Shown: positions 44,154-54,340 of the stretch, piece by piece
Position numbering within the stretch: position 1 is the first letter of the stretch
Layout of the letters: every line of letters begins with the position of its first letter
NCBI GenBank assembly: GCA_009103225.1
Contig: RHPI01002069.1
Coordinates: 1,791,601-1,855,600, forward strand
Origin: Chlorokybus atmophyticus
Lineage: Eukaryota; Streptophyta; Chlorokybophyceae; Chlorokybales; Chlorokybaceae
DNA length: 64,000 bases
Direction of reading: 5' to 3'
Made by a program: the position numbers and the translations under genes
The notes under the pieces: generated by a model
The model's input: the letters and a program-made list of their open reading frames with translations, nothing else
Databases searched by the model: none
What the model was told of the DNA's origin: nothing

Positions 44154-45620
44154 ATGTCTGACCAAGGAGAGGGAGGTGAAAAGTACTTCACCGTCCCTGA
44201 TTCATCATCCTCATATGAGCCATCCAGTGATGACAAAGTGAGGGACTCGGACACGAGTGAGAGCTATAAGCTCACTGACAGTGACAAGGAAGAAGAGGCT
44301 AAGCAAGATAGCGAAGCTTCCCCCGACCTGTCTACCCACAGTGAGCCAGCTGTAATGGACACACCGAGTGTCATTGGCGGAGCCATTGAAAAGTATGCGC
44401 GCGAGCGCAAGACTTTACTTGACGCCCACCCGCAGCTTCGTCAAGAAGTGTGGGATGCATGGGCGCAGAAGGTTCGTAATGGCTATGAAACAGATTTTGC
44501 CACTCTCCCTCGCACTAGTAAGGAGATGGTGATCCGCATGATTGAGCACGAGTTGACGAACAATGTTCCGCCACTCGTGCGTGGTGATCCAAAAGTGGCT
44601 GCTCTGATGGCCGTCTACGATAGGCCGCTCCCATACGAAGGGAAGCGGATGGCGTTTGAGGCCTTAGCCAACTTGATGGTTGAAACGCAGCAGCGTTGCA
44701 AGGATGTGTTCTGGTACTTGGGACCTAACTTGGAAAATAAGTTGGCTGGCCGAGTGAAGTTGGAGGCACGCCTCGATGCGATGCAATCTGAGTTGATGGC
44801 GCTGCGTCAGCAAGTAGCGGGTGCTGCTTCATCAGTTGGCGCATCAGTGGGGCTGCCGGTTACGGCATTGAACAAACCTGAAAAGTTCAAGCCTAACGGT
44901 AGTGTAAGTATCCATGATTGGGTGGTGACTGTCGAACATTACCTGACAGCGCTAAAGCGCCCGGTGGGTGAGCACGTTGCCGTTGCTGAGTTGCTTATGC
45001 CATCTGATGCTCTCGCCGAGTGGGCACGACAAACAGAGCATGGCGCTGTGAAGACAGTACCAGCACTGTTTCAGTTTCTGATGGAGCGCTATGGTGGCAT
45101 GGATCCGGCTACTCAGGCTCGTAACAAACTTAGCAAGTTGCGACAGAATGGTCGAGCAGCATCAGTGTATCTGCAGGAGTTCCAAGCATTAGTTGGTCGT
45201 GCCAATAGCGGCCTGATGCCTATGGACAAAGCTGAGCAGTTCGAGTTGTACAAGCGTGGCTTGGATGCGCGTGTTCGCGATCAGCTGCAGTACAACACTG
45301 CAACGGGGCTTCCTTGGGTTCCTGATGACTTGGCCAAGCTGCAAAAGCTAAGTGTTTACCTGTACAATGATGACACGGTCGTGCAGGAAAAGTCGAACGT
45401 GACAGCTATGGCCAAGCCGCAAGGGGGGGAAATAAAGCGCTATCCTCCGCCGAGTGTACATGTGGCGAAGAAAGCGAAGACATTCGCTCCTCGAATTGGT
45501 GGTACGTCTGCTGGTAATGCACCTACTGCAGCTCGCACCTGTTTCATCTGCCATCAGCCGGGTCACGTTGCAAAGGCCTGTCCTACGAAGGCGAAGGGCA
45601 AAGCCAAGAAGGTTGAATAG
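44154..45620 (+). CDS. gag: Retroelement Gag with one CCHC zinc knuckle
   Basis: This frame of 488 codons starts at the first good ATG (44154) and ends with TAG at 45618. The N-terminus is acidic and Ser-rich. A middle domain with helical content resembles the retrotransposon Gag capsid (PF03732-like: W...F...RY followed by the Q..AS.YLQEF segment). Near the C-terminus is one zinc knuckle, CFICHQPGHVAKAC, then a Lys-rich tail. It packages element RNA into particles. The frame continues into pol without a shift, with only the single TAG between them. Confidence 0.93.
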   Translation: MSDQGEGGEKYFTVPDSSSSYEPSSDDKVRDSDTSESYKLTDSDKEEEAKQDSEASPDLSTHSEPAVMDTPSVIGGAIEKYARERKTLLDAHPQLRQEVWDAWAQKVRNGYETDFATLPRTSKEMVIRMIEHELTNNVPPLVRGDPKVAALMAVYDRPLPYEGKRMAFEALANLMVETQQRCKDVFWYLGPNLENKLAGRVKLEARLDAMQSELMALRQQVAGAASSVGASVGLPVTALNKPEKFKPNGSVSIHDWVVTVEHYLTALKRPVGEHVAVAELLMPSDALAEWARQTEHGAVKTVPALFQFLMERYGGMDPATQARNKLSKLRQNGRAASVYLQEFQALVGRANSGLMPMDKAEQFELYKRGLDARVRDQLQYNTATGLPWVPDDLAKLQKLSVYLYNDDTVVQEKSNVTAMAKPQGGEIKRYPPPSVHVAKKAKTFAPRIGGTSAGNAPTAARTCFICHQPGHVAKACPTKAKGKAKKVE

Positions 45621-48600
45621 GATTACGCTGTGGCTGATGTAGCAAAGGTTGATAGTCAGTTGCTTGAGATACAAGCAGTTAACTGGTTTGATAATCTGTC
45701 TCAAATGCATGTAATGACGCATGCATGGCAAACACATCACAAGTTACCACTGTTTGATGTTGCAACAGTGGAAGCAAATACTTGTGTACTGGTACATGTG
45801 AAATTTAACATGCTTACCGACGTGTTGCACACATTGAGTGAATTGCAATGTAAACACAGATCCCTGAGTGTGGTAGCAATGGTGCCAAAATATCATGGCC
45901 CATGGTTGAAGTATACTCGAGGGGGTACTGTTTTAAAACAATTCACCAAGCGCGAGACTGGGACAATTCGATTATCAGCAATATTAATCAACCCCCGCAT
46001 TAGTCACGGATTCTTGGCTACCTTTCAAGGACGAGTGGTACCTTTGTTGTGGACATTCAGTGGCACAATGCAAGGTGTGAATAGCTCGTTTTTGATTGAC
46101 ACTGGTGCGACACACAACTTCGTGGACGAGCAATGGGTTGCGCGCAATAAAATCATGCGCAAACCCTCAGCATTTTCGGCTGCCGGTGCTGGGGGTACAT
46201 TGCCAGTGACGGGAGAAGTAAAATTGAAGGTTAAAATTGGTAATTATTATGCCAATCTTGCCTTTATAGTAGTAGCAATCAACATATCTGGTGTTGATGT
46301 GGTACTAGGCCAAGAATGGCAAAATAATGTCACAATGACATTGGATACGGGTGCACGCTTGTGCACAGTAAAGAAAGGCGGTAAGCGGATTACATTGTCT
46401 GTGAAAGGGTCGCATAGCTTGGAATTCAAGCAACCCGACCCTGCGTTACTCACGGCACTACAGGTGAAACGTGCGTTGCGCAAAAACACACCGGCTTTTC
46501 TGGTACATTTGTCTTCATCAGATGACATTGCGCCGGGTAGTACTGAAGGTGTGGCAGACCTCATTGAGGAATATCAAGATGTGTTCTCAGATGAGTTGCC
46601 GGGCTTGCCTCCTGACCGAGGTGTCGGACACACTATACCATTAATTCCTGATAGTGATCCTCCTTTTCGGCCAATATATAGGCTAAGCCCTAGAGAAAGG
46701 GGGGAAATGGAAACACAAATCAAGGAGTTATTGGAAAAAGGATTGATTGAACCAAGTTCTTCACCCTTTGGCGCACCCATCCTATTTGTGATGAAAAAGA
46801 ATGGAAAATTGCGCATGTGTGTGGACTATCGTGCTTTAAACANAATCACGGAGAAGTAAAATTGAAGGTTAAAATTGGTAATTATTATGCCAATCTTGCC
46901 TTTATAGTAGTAGCAATCAACATATCTGGTGTTGATGTGGTACTAGGCCAAGAATGGCAAAATAATGTCACAATGACATTGGATACGGGTGCACGCTTGT
47001 GCACAGTAAAGAAAGGCGGTAAGCGGATTACATTGTCTGTGAAAGGGTCGCATAGCTTGGAATTCAAGCAACCCGACCCTGCGTTACTCACGGCACTACA
47101 GGTGAAACGTGCGTTGCGCAAAAACACACCGGCTTTTCTGGTACATTTGTCTTCATCAGATGACATTGCGCCGGGTAGTACTGAAGGTGTGGCAGACCTC
47201 ATTGAGGAATATCAAGATGTGTTCTCAGATGAGTTGCCGGGCTTGCCTCCTGACCGAGGTGTCGGACACACTATACCATTAATTCCTGATAGTGATCCTC
47301 CTTTTCGGCCAATATATAGGCTAAGCCCTAGAGAAAGGGGGGAAATGGAAACACAAATCAAGGAGTTATTGGAAAAAGGATTGATTGAACCAAGTTCTTC
47401 ACCCTTTGGCGCACCCATCCTATTTGTGATGAAAAAGAATGGAAAATTGCGCATGTGTGTGGACTATCGTGCTTTAAACAAAATCACGGTGAAAAATCGA
47501 TACCCGTTGCCACGGATTGATGACGTGTTTGATAAACTATCAGGTAATGCATACTTCAGTACATTAGACCTGACAAGTGGATATCATCAGATCCGAATTC
47601 ATTCCGCTGATGTCTATAAGACAGCTTTCAGAACACCTTCGGGCCATTATCAATACAAAGTGCTACCCTTTGGATTGACGAATGCGCCTGCTGTGTTTCA
47701 GAAGGAAATGAATAAAATTTTCGGTAATATACTTGGCAAGTATGTTATGGTTTACTTGGATGACATTATTGTCTTTAGTAAAACCAAAGAGGAACATAAG
47801 CAACACTTAGAAGCGGTGTTTACTTTGTTGCGGAAGCATCATTTATTTGCCAGCCTTGCAAAATGTGACTTTTGCAAATCGGAGTTACCATTCTTGGGAC
47901 ATGTTGTGAGTGGTGCGGGTGTAAAGCCTGACCCTCGCAAGGTGCAAGTTGTCAAGAATTGGCCTCAACCCAAAAATATTCATCAACTGAGATCATTTTT
48001 GGGATTGGCAAATTATTTTCGCAAATTTATGATGGGTTATTCTACAGTTGTAATGCCCTTGACTAAATTGTTGCGAAAGGACGCGCCATTTTCTTGGACG
48101 TCAGACCAAGAAGCTGCTATGCAACAAGTGAAGTTAGCATTAACTTCAGCTCCAGTATTGGCATTGCCAAATTGGGATAAACATTTCACTGTGGTCAGTG
48201 ATGCTTCCACCCTTGGGTGTGGTGCAGTACTACTGCAAGACGGCAGACCATGTGCTTATGAAAGTAGGAAGTTTATCCCAGCGGAGGTAAACTACACTAC
48301 TACTGAGCAAGAGTTGCTTGGTGTCGTACATGCTCTCGAAACTTGGCGATGTTACTTAGAGGGAGTTCAGTTCACAGTGGTGACTGATCACAACCCATTA
48401 GTATACTTCTCAACGCAGCTGACCTTGTCACGTAGGCAAGCTCGCTGGAATGAGTTTCTGTCGCGATTTACTTTTGAATGGGTATATCGGCCTGGCAGAA
48501 CTAATGTGGCAGATCCTTTAAGTCGCTGTCCGTCATTATTGGCAGTTATGCGTGCGCAATTGCTTGCGACGCAAGTTACATTGCCCGCTAATGATGCATT

Positions 48601-50029
48601 TGTGCAATCTGTTTTGCATGGGTATTCCTTAGACCCATGGTTCTCACGGCAAGAGAATATACAACAGCTTGAAGCACGAGACAACTTGTATTATATGGGT
48701 GCTAGCTTGGTGATACCTGACCATGCTGGGCTACGCATGCAATGCATAGCTGATGTACACGACCCACCGTACGCTGGGCACTTTGGAAATCGCAAGACTA
48801 CCAAGGCAGCGCAACAGCTGTACTGGTGGCCATCGTTGCCTGTTGACGTAAAGCGTTATGTTGACACCTGTGACAAATGTCAGCGTGACAAGCCGTTACG
48901 TCAGAAACCCGCTGGGTTGCTGCGACCTTTGCCTGTTCCTGATGGCAAATGGGAAAGTGTGAGTATGGACTTAATTACTGAGCTCCCAGAGACAGCATTA
49001 GGTCACACTGCGGTTGCAGTTTTCGTGGATCGTTTAACAAAAATGGTCCACATTGTCCCTTGTCGCACGGAGATAGGCTCCCGTGAGTTGGCGATGGTTT
49101 TTGTCGCGTCTGTGTTCAAGTTGCATGGCTTGCCCCGCAACTTCGTGTCAGATCGCGATCCGCGATTTGTGGCTCAGTTTTGGAAGTCGCTATGCAGCTT
49201 CTTACACATTCAGCAGAACATGAGCACTGCTTACCATCCACAGACGGATGGTCAAACAGAACGCGCCAATCAAGTGATTGAGGAAACCATCCGGCATTAT
49301 GTGAGCCCGAATCAGAGTGATTGGGATATTTATCTCCCAATGGCTGAATTTGCGATCAATAATGCATGGCAAGAGAGTGTGCAGGAGACTCCGTTCTTCT
49401 TGAATTACGGAGTGCATCCACTAAGTCCTGCGAACATTAAGTTGCCCGCTACTGACGTGACTCGCGTACCTGCAGCGCGCGAGATGGCTTCGGCCATGCA
49501 GGATAGGTTAGCGTTGGCAAAGCACTGTCTGCGCGCAGCGCAAGATAGACAAAAAGCCCAAGCTGATGCGCATCGTAGAGAGGCCAGCTACGATGTGGGC
49601 TGTTCAGTACTTTTGAGTACCAAAAATATATCCATCAAGGGAGTGGGTACCCGTAAATTTTTCCCTCGTTGGATAGGCCCTTTCAAAGTGATTGATCGGG
49701 TCGGCACTCACGCGTATCGTTTGGATTTACCAATGTCGATACGAATTCACAATGTGTTTCATGTGAGTGTACTGAAACCGTACCGATCAGACGGTCGGGT
49801 TCAACCCCCTCCACCCCCAGTCGCAGTGGATGGTGACAATACATTTGAGTATGAGGTGGAAGCAATCCTAAGTCACCGTAAGCCTCGACGCGGACGCGCG
49901 CCGTCCTACTTGGTGAAATGGAAAGGGTATGGTGTTGAACACAATACATGGGAGCCCGAAAGGAATCTTACCAACTGCCAAGAGGTTCTTCGGGGGTACT
50001 GGAGTACTGTGTCCACACGCGAACGGTAA
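45621..50029 (+). pseudogene. pol: Retroelement Pol polyprotein (protease-RT-RNase H-integrase-chromodomain), frame broken by an internal duplication
   Basis: The frame continues in phase from gag after TAG. Landmarks in order: aspartic protease LIDTGATHNFVD (about 46095-46130), reverse transcriptase with the catalytic YLDDI (about 47752-47766), RNase H beginning VVSDAS (about 48190), integrase with an HHCC finger and DGQTERANQ (to about 49430), and a chromodomain VKWKGY...NTWEPE (about 49846-49990). Positions 46213-46850 are repeated at 46851-47488. The 638-bp copy is not a multiple of three and shifts the frame, so pol reads as two overlapping pieces (to 46859 and from 46817). The copies look identical and an N (46843) lies at the junction. 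Labelled broken because of the sequence as given; the real element may be intact. Confidence 0.93.
46213..47488. repeat. 638-bp tandem duplication inside pol
   Basis: Copy 1 is 46213-46850 and copy 2 is 46851-47488. They appear identical apart from the N at 46843. Short shared bases at the junction (CGG/GAGAAG) and the N suggest mis-joined reads. Confidence 0.93.
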
Positions 50030-50138
50030 AAGGGTGCTGGCAGACATCTTTACCGCTTCGGCCCTGGTTCTCTCACTGCTTTCGTTTTGTGACTCGTGAT
50101 GGGGCTTTGCTAACCCTTCAATGAGGACATTGAAACCT

Positions 50139-50151
50139 AAGTGGGGGGGAA
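50139..50151 (+). other. Polypurine tract of the retroelement
   Basis: A purine-rich run (AAGTGGGGGGGAA, one T) directly precedes the 3' LTR and would prime plus-strand synthesis. Confidence 0.85.
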
Positions 50152-50490
50152 TGTAACGGTGTGCTACCTCCATAGAGGTTCCCCGCCCTTATTTAGGATT
50201 AAATAAGGGTCCCAACGGGATTATACAGCCTATTAAGCCTTATTAGGGCCGTTAACCTAGTGTTAAGGCCCTAATGTAGTGTTACTTAACTATAACACTG
50301 ATATCGACATGAGACACGAGTCTCATGTGGATATCAGCTGCATGGCGGCGCTGCTAACGCAGCGGCCGCCATAGCCAGAGCATCTTTTGCTCTGGCAACT
50401 GCCCCGGCAGTGGCGGCGGCGGCGGCGAGGCTGGTGGTGGTGTTGGGGTAGGGGATTAAAGGGAGGAGGGGCACACCCTCTCTCCTGACA
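50152..50490 (+). repeat. 3' LTR of the chromovirus
   Basis: It is 339 bp and matches the 5' LTR except for one visible T-to-C change (in the palindrome near 50312). It is followed by the GCGAG target duplication. Confidence 0.97.
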
Positions 50491-50685
50491 GCGAGTGTGG
50501 TATGAGTAGCGACCGCTAAATTGAACGGCTGTGATACACCATAGCATTGCGCACATAAAGCTTGTTGGCGACCCCAAGCCTACCATCAAAACGGCGGCGA
50601 GGGCGCTAGTTGTGGCGGCACGCTAGTAAAGATAAGCCCCAAGATGCGCAAGCGTGCCGGTTAGCTTTTGAGCGCTTCCTCCTTG

Positions 50686-50746
50686 CAAAAGGTATATGAG
50701 GTTGCTCCAAGCATCGGATGCTTGGAGCAACCTCATAGACCTTTTG
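50686..50746. repeat. Long inverted repeat: 29-bp arms, 3-base loop
   Basis: The arm 50686-50714 pairs with 50718-50746, with one mismatch, around CGG. The outer bases are CAAAAGG...CCTTTTG. It lies about 190 bp outside the retroelement. Confidence 0.93.
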
Positions 50747-50978
50747 CGGGAGGGCGCGCTCCCTTGCACGACTTGAGATATGTGTAGATTTATGTTAAGA
50801 GTTTAATGATATATATCAAAGTTTTATGGAGGACACACACATGCATGTCAATAAAAACACCGATACCATAAGGTAAGCAACCTCAGGGCTCAAGTAAGCG
50901 CTATATTTATGTGCACGCGTGTGACACCTGCACCCAAAAACCAAATCGAACAACAGGCAAGGAGAGGAGGACCCCCGC

Positions 50979-50995
50979 GGGGGGGGGGGGGGGGN
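50979..50995. other. G homopolymer ending in an undetermined base
   Basis: About sixteen G are followed by N. The run length is probably unreliable. Confidence 0.9.
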
Positions 50996-51504
50996 GCTTA
51001 GGTGGGTTTGAAAACGGGTTAAACCAAATGCAGTACCAGGCGTACAAAGTATGCAACGAGGGAATGTGTATGAAGATATCCAAGCGGACTCAAGTCTATG
51101 AAATGTTGTACCATGTGCCATTTACATGCAAGTTTTCAAGTTCATGAGATGGCAAGCGCCACAAAAGTATAGCCATAGCCACACCCACATAGCCCACACA
51201 CCCCACCTCATGATCACCTCAATTGGAATGCCCCCGTGAGCAAGTTGCTGTGCGTGCAACTTCAGGCTATGGCCACCTGCCTTTATGCTTGAACATGTAA
51301 TTTCCCGTGTCCTTGTTGTCGATCTCTGAATGTATGGTTAAACCCACAACCGCTTTCAATCATCAAGCATTTTGGTCCATTCAATGTCAAGAAGCATTGA
51401 CAATCACACTGCGCTTTACTGCGAAAGCCAATGTCAAAGAGCACGCATAGCCGTAGCAATAGAATGGACTGAGTTTGTAATACAGCTCTGCACAAGCCAG
51501 CCAC

Positions 51505-53468
51505 TTATTGATCAGGCATGCCAACCTTCAAATGTCCATAGAATGTTTGCAAGCTGTGGTCATCACCAACAAAACGCCAATGCCATGGCTCATACATGAT
51601 GCCATATTCGTTGTCTTTGGGGAAGGACATCTCAAAGTGGAACCTGTAGTGAGACACTTGGTTAGTAAACACCATTCGCCCCGAGCTGTGGCAGATGGAA
51701 TGGACAGCCTAAGCGTTCAGCACCGCACCTGGCAGCATTCTTTGCAAGCCACTTGTAAGCACCCGTTTCATCAAAACCTGTACGGCAAGCGAGAGTAGCT
51801 GAAGACGAGTTCTGATACTGCATTAAGCCTGTCGCACAACATGCACTCACTCCACTCCAGATGTGTGTCGGGCCACCGGCCATCTCCAATATCAAGTACA
51901 TAGCCCGTGTGATGTTCGCTGTAGCCTGGTGGCGCTGACACCTGAACAGCGACAATTCGTTGTGAGTGAATGCGCCCACCTGCTATCTACCAGTGGCATG
52001 TTTGGTGTTCACACAAACCGCAAACAGAACTGCACCCCTGCTATTGCGCTGCTTACTACACTGATGCACACTGGACAACAGCGCTACCTTTGCTCGCTCG
52101 TGAGCCAACTGCTTCCTTTCTGCCTTAACGTCAAAGAATACACTCTGCTGATCCTCAATGGAGCGATATCTGAGCAGACGCAATGACAGTATGATTCAAG
52201 GCAACTGCAACTCTGCATGCAAACGCAGCCTCACAGTTACGCATCAATCGATACCCTGAAAGAGGGACAAGTCTCACTCCCGCCCAATGAGCCTCTTCCT
52301 GCATCTGGAAAAACGCCTCTGCTGCAGCTCTCCTCAGCATCACACTGCGGTCGGTACTATGGTTACACATGCAACTCATTGGCACAGGACAACTTGCAAC
52401 ATGCAGCTGTGGCAGACCTGCGGTCCGCTAGGACAGGTATGAGGTCTTCGGCAGGCGCTTCTTCTCGTCGTATATGACCAAGCATCTAAAGCACAAAGGT
52501 CAACTTCTTACGCTCGTCTGTCTACAGACCACTTTGAACCCTTAAGAGGAATCTGCTAACATTGCACCTGTGTTGGTGCGCCGGTTGTGATGATGTCCGC
52601 AATGTTCTGTGCATACGCTGTGGCTACCGCGACAGTTTCTTTGACACCTGCAGCATGTTGAGATAAGCCGTCGTGTTTGCGAAGAAAGCTGTACACATGC
52701 TTGTTTGCGGCTACTGCAGGCAATGTCAGCCCACAAACAGACAAAGCTACTCACTCTCCCCACACCTCCATTCGTATGATAGATGTGCCAAGACCCTAAG
52801 CACACGGCACCACCGCCAAGTGTCCCGCGAATTGCAAGCGACAGCGCAGAGGACCTTTGGTGCTTTGACTGAGGCTTTGATGGTGATGAGGAGGAGGAGG
52901 AGGAAGCCTGCGAACTGCCTCTTCGCACACGTACCGCCTCGCGCACTTCCTGTATACAGATTTTTTCAAAAGGGAAAAGAGGTGTTTGGTGCAAGACAGT
53001 ATAACTTGCAGTTACACGTGTGTGGCATGAACGGCTCACATCTAGTCAGCCGCGTAAGTGTACTTGCTGCAAGGTTGGCAGTATAGTCGTAATACAATGG
53101 TACCGCATTGTCAACTACAACAAGAAAAGTTGCCTATAAAAACAAGTTAACTAATCTTCAAATTCTATTGAATGATGTCGCATGGCAGGGTTGGGACAAG
53201 TACTCTCATCGGAAATCAGTCAACAAGATCAGCAAGGTCTATGCTAACCCAACGCAAGCACCTCAAGCGGGTAGTCCTCGACGTCACCATCATCGCCAGC
53301 GGAGGCGGCGGCCCGAGGTGGCTCGGGAAGCAGCCTCCTCCTACTACTTTTACAGTTCAAACTCCTCCTGGCGCCCCTTGGCAGCGGCTCCTCCGCTCCA
53401 CCTGCCTCCCCCAACAGCCACCCCCACCCCGCCCCCGCCCCCGCCCCCGCCGCCCTTCCCGCCCACAT
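51505..53468 (-). CDS. D-alanyl-D-alanine carboxypeptidase, VanY family (peptidase M15B), cyanobacterial type
   Basis: Nine minus-strand exons: 53468-53262, 52949-52766, 52713-52568, 52485-52418, 52344-52255, 52169-52088, 51941-51851, 51777-51729, 51643-51505; phases agree; 351 residues. The family removes the terminal D-Ala of peptidoglycan stem peptides and is a zinc enzyme. The M15 core is complete: LGHIRREEAP, the substrate loop LSGYRSIEDQ, VSAPPGYSEHHTGYVLDIGD with zinc ligands His269 and Asp276, and YEPWHWRFVG with Glu324 and His327. The order and wording recall cyanobacterial homologues. About 150 residues precede the core: a Gly/Ala/Arg-rich start, a Ser run, and a hydrophobic segment (about 105-125) that could be a membrane anchor or part of a bipartite organelle signal. 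The exon 2 donor is the least certain junction. A plastid role is inference. Confidence 0.93.
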
Positions 53469-54340
53469 CGCTTGAATGCAAGTTAGTTTACTGCTTGTTC
53501 ACGACTCCACATTGAATGACTAGTGAACCAATCAGTGAATCACTTGAACCCGGTGTGCTGTTTCATCAAACTCGAGACAAAACCCATACTGCCTGCTGGT
53601 CCCTTTTATAGACACGTGTGGAGAAGGCGACAGCTGGCAGGGGAGAGGTGGTTGTTGTTGGTGTCGCTGGCGGTGGCGGCGGCGGCGGAGGCGGCGGCGG
53701 CGGAAGGGGGAGGGGTGGGAGTAATTGGTGTGAAGCCTTAAACGTGAGGCGTGCACTACGGTAAGGAAGGACGAGGCTGCTGTTGGATGATGCTTGCTGC
53801 CTTGCTTGATAGCTGCATACCCAACTTGATCAGCTCTTGTGCTCTATTACAAGTCAGTCAGCGCAGGTACAAACACATTCAAAGCAATCATGTTATGTAA
53901 GCAATGTGAAGCTCGTTGATGGTTGTGCTTGGAATTGCGGAGTTCAGCGGACCTTGTAAGTGACCAATGCTAGCAATGTCCAGCAATGGTCTGGCATTGC
54001 ACCAACACTGTTGCCTGAAGCGCACATATAACAGCTCTGGTAAGAATACCTTGAGTGCATATTTGCTGCAGCCATTATGGCGCAAGTGTGTGCTTCATGC
54101 TGTCACGCATGCTGGACGCTTGTGCGAGAGCACGCGTCTGTGTGCGTGTGTGTACATTCTTACTACAGTTCAAGGCACAGTGCTGATCGATGCTTGTAGA
54201 CTCATAGACTGTGTGTACAGGCTCATGATTACACCCTGTCAAGCACAGATGATCGCATGAAGGACAAGCAGCCGGTCCGCTCTAGCCCCTGGACGTAACA
54301 CTACTGCCGCTCTCCAAGCAGACACAGAAGCCATCACACA
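53469..54340. other. Divergent promoter region (VanY / kinesin)
   Basis: This 872-bp interval lies between outward-facing starts. It has a GGC-rich triplet stretch near 53669-53703. No named element is recognised. Confidence 0.5.

Larger units (their letters stand above)
42982..50495 (+). mobile_element. Ty3/gypsy LTR retrotransposon, chromovirus type, near-intact
   Basis: The element runs from 42987 to 50490, flanked by the 5-bp target duplication GCGAG (42982-42986 and 50491-50495). Both LTRs are 339 bp, begin TG and end CA, and by eye differ at one base, so insertion was recent. A primer-binding site for initiator Met-tRNA follows the 5' LTR after one base, and a purine tract precedes the 3' LTR. 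Gag is followed in the same frame by a long pol frame: protease, reverse transcriptase, RNase H, integrase and a C-terminal chromodomain, the order of Ty3/gypsy chromoviruses. There is no env-like frame. A 638-bp internal duplication with an N at its junction disrupts pol; I think it is an assembly error. Confidence 0.97.
50496..51504. other. Intergenic between the retroelement and VanY, with a long hairpin and a G-run
   Basis: This 1-kb region includes the 29-bp-arm hairpin (separate entry) and a G-run ending in an N (50979-50995). No gene is recognised. Confidence 0.55.

Noticed and set aside
45618-45620. Reassigned UAG codon in the nuclear code
   Set aside because: lpxK, PDI, the mutase and the EF-hand gene all end at TAG where the family alignment or sequence expects an end, so the code appears standard.
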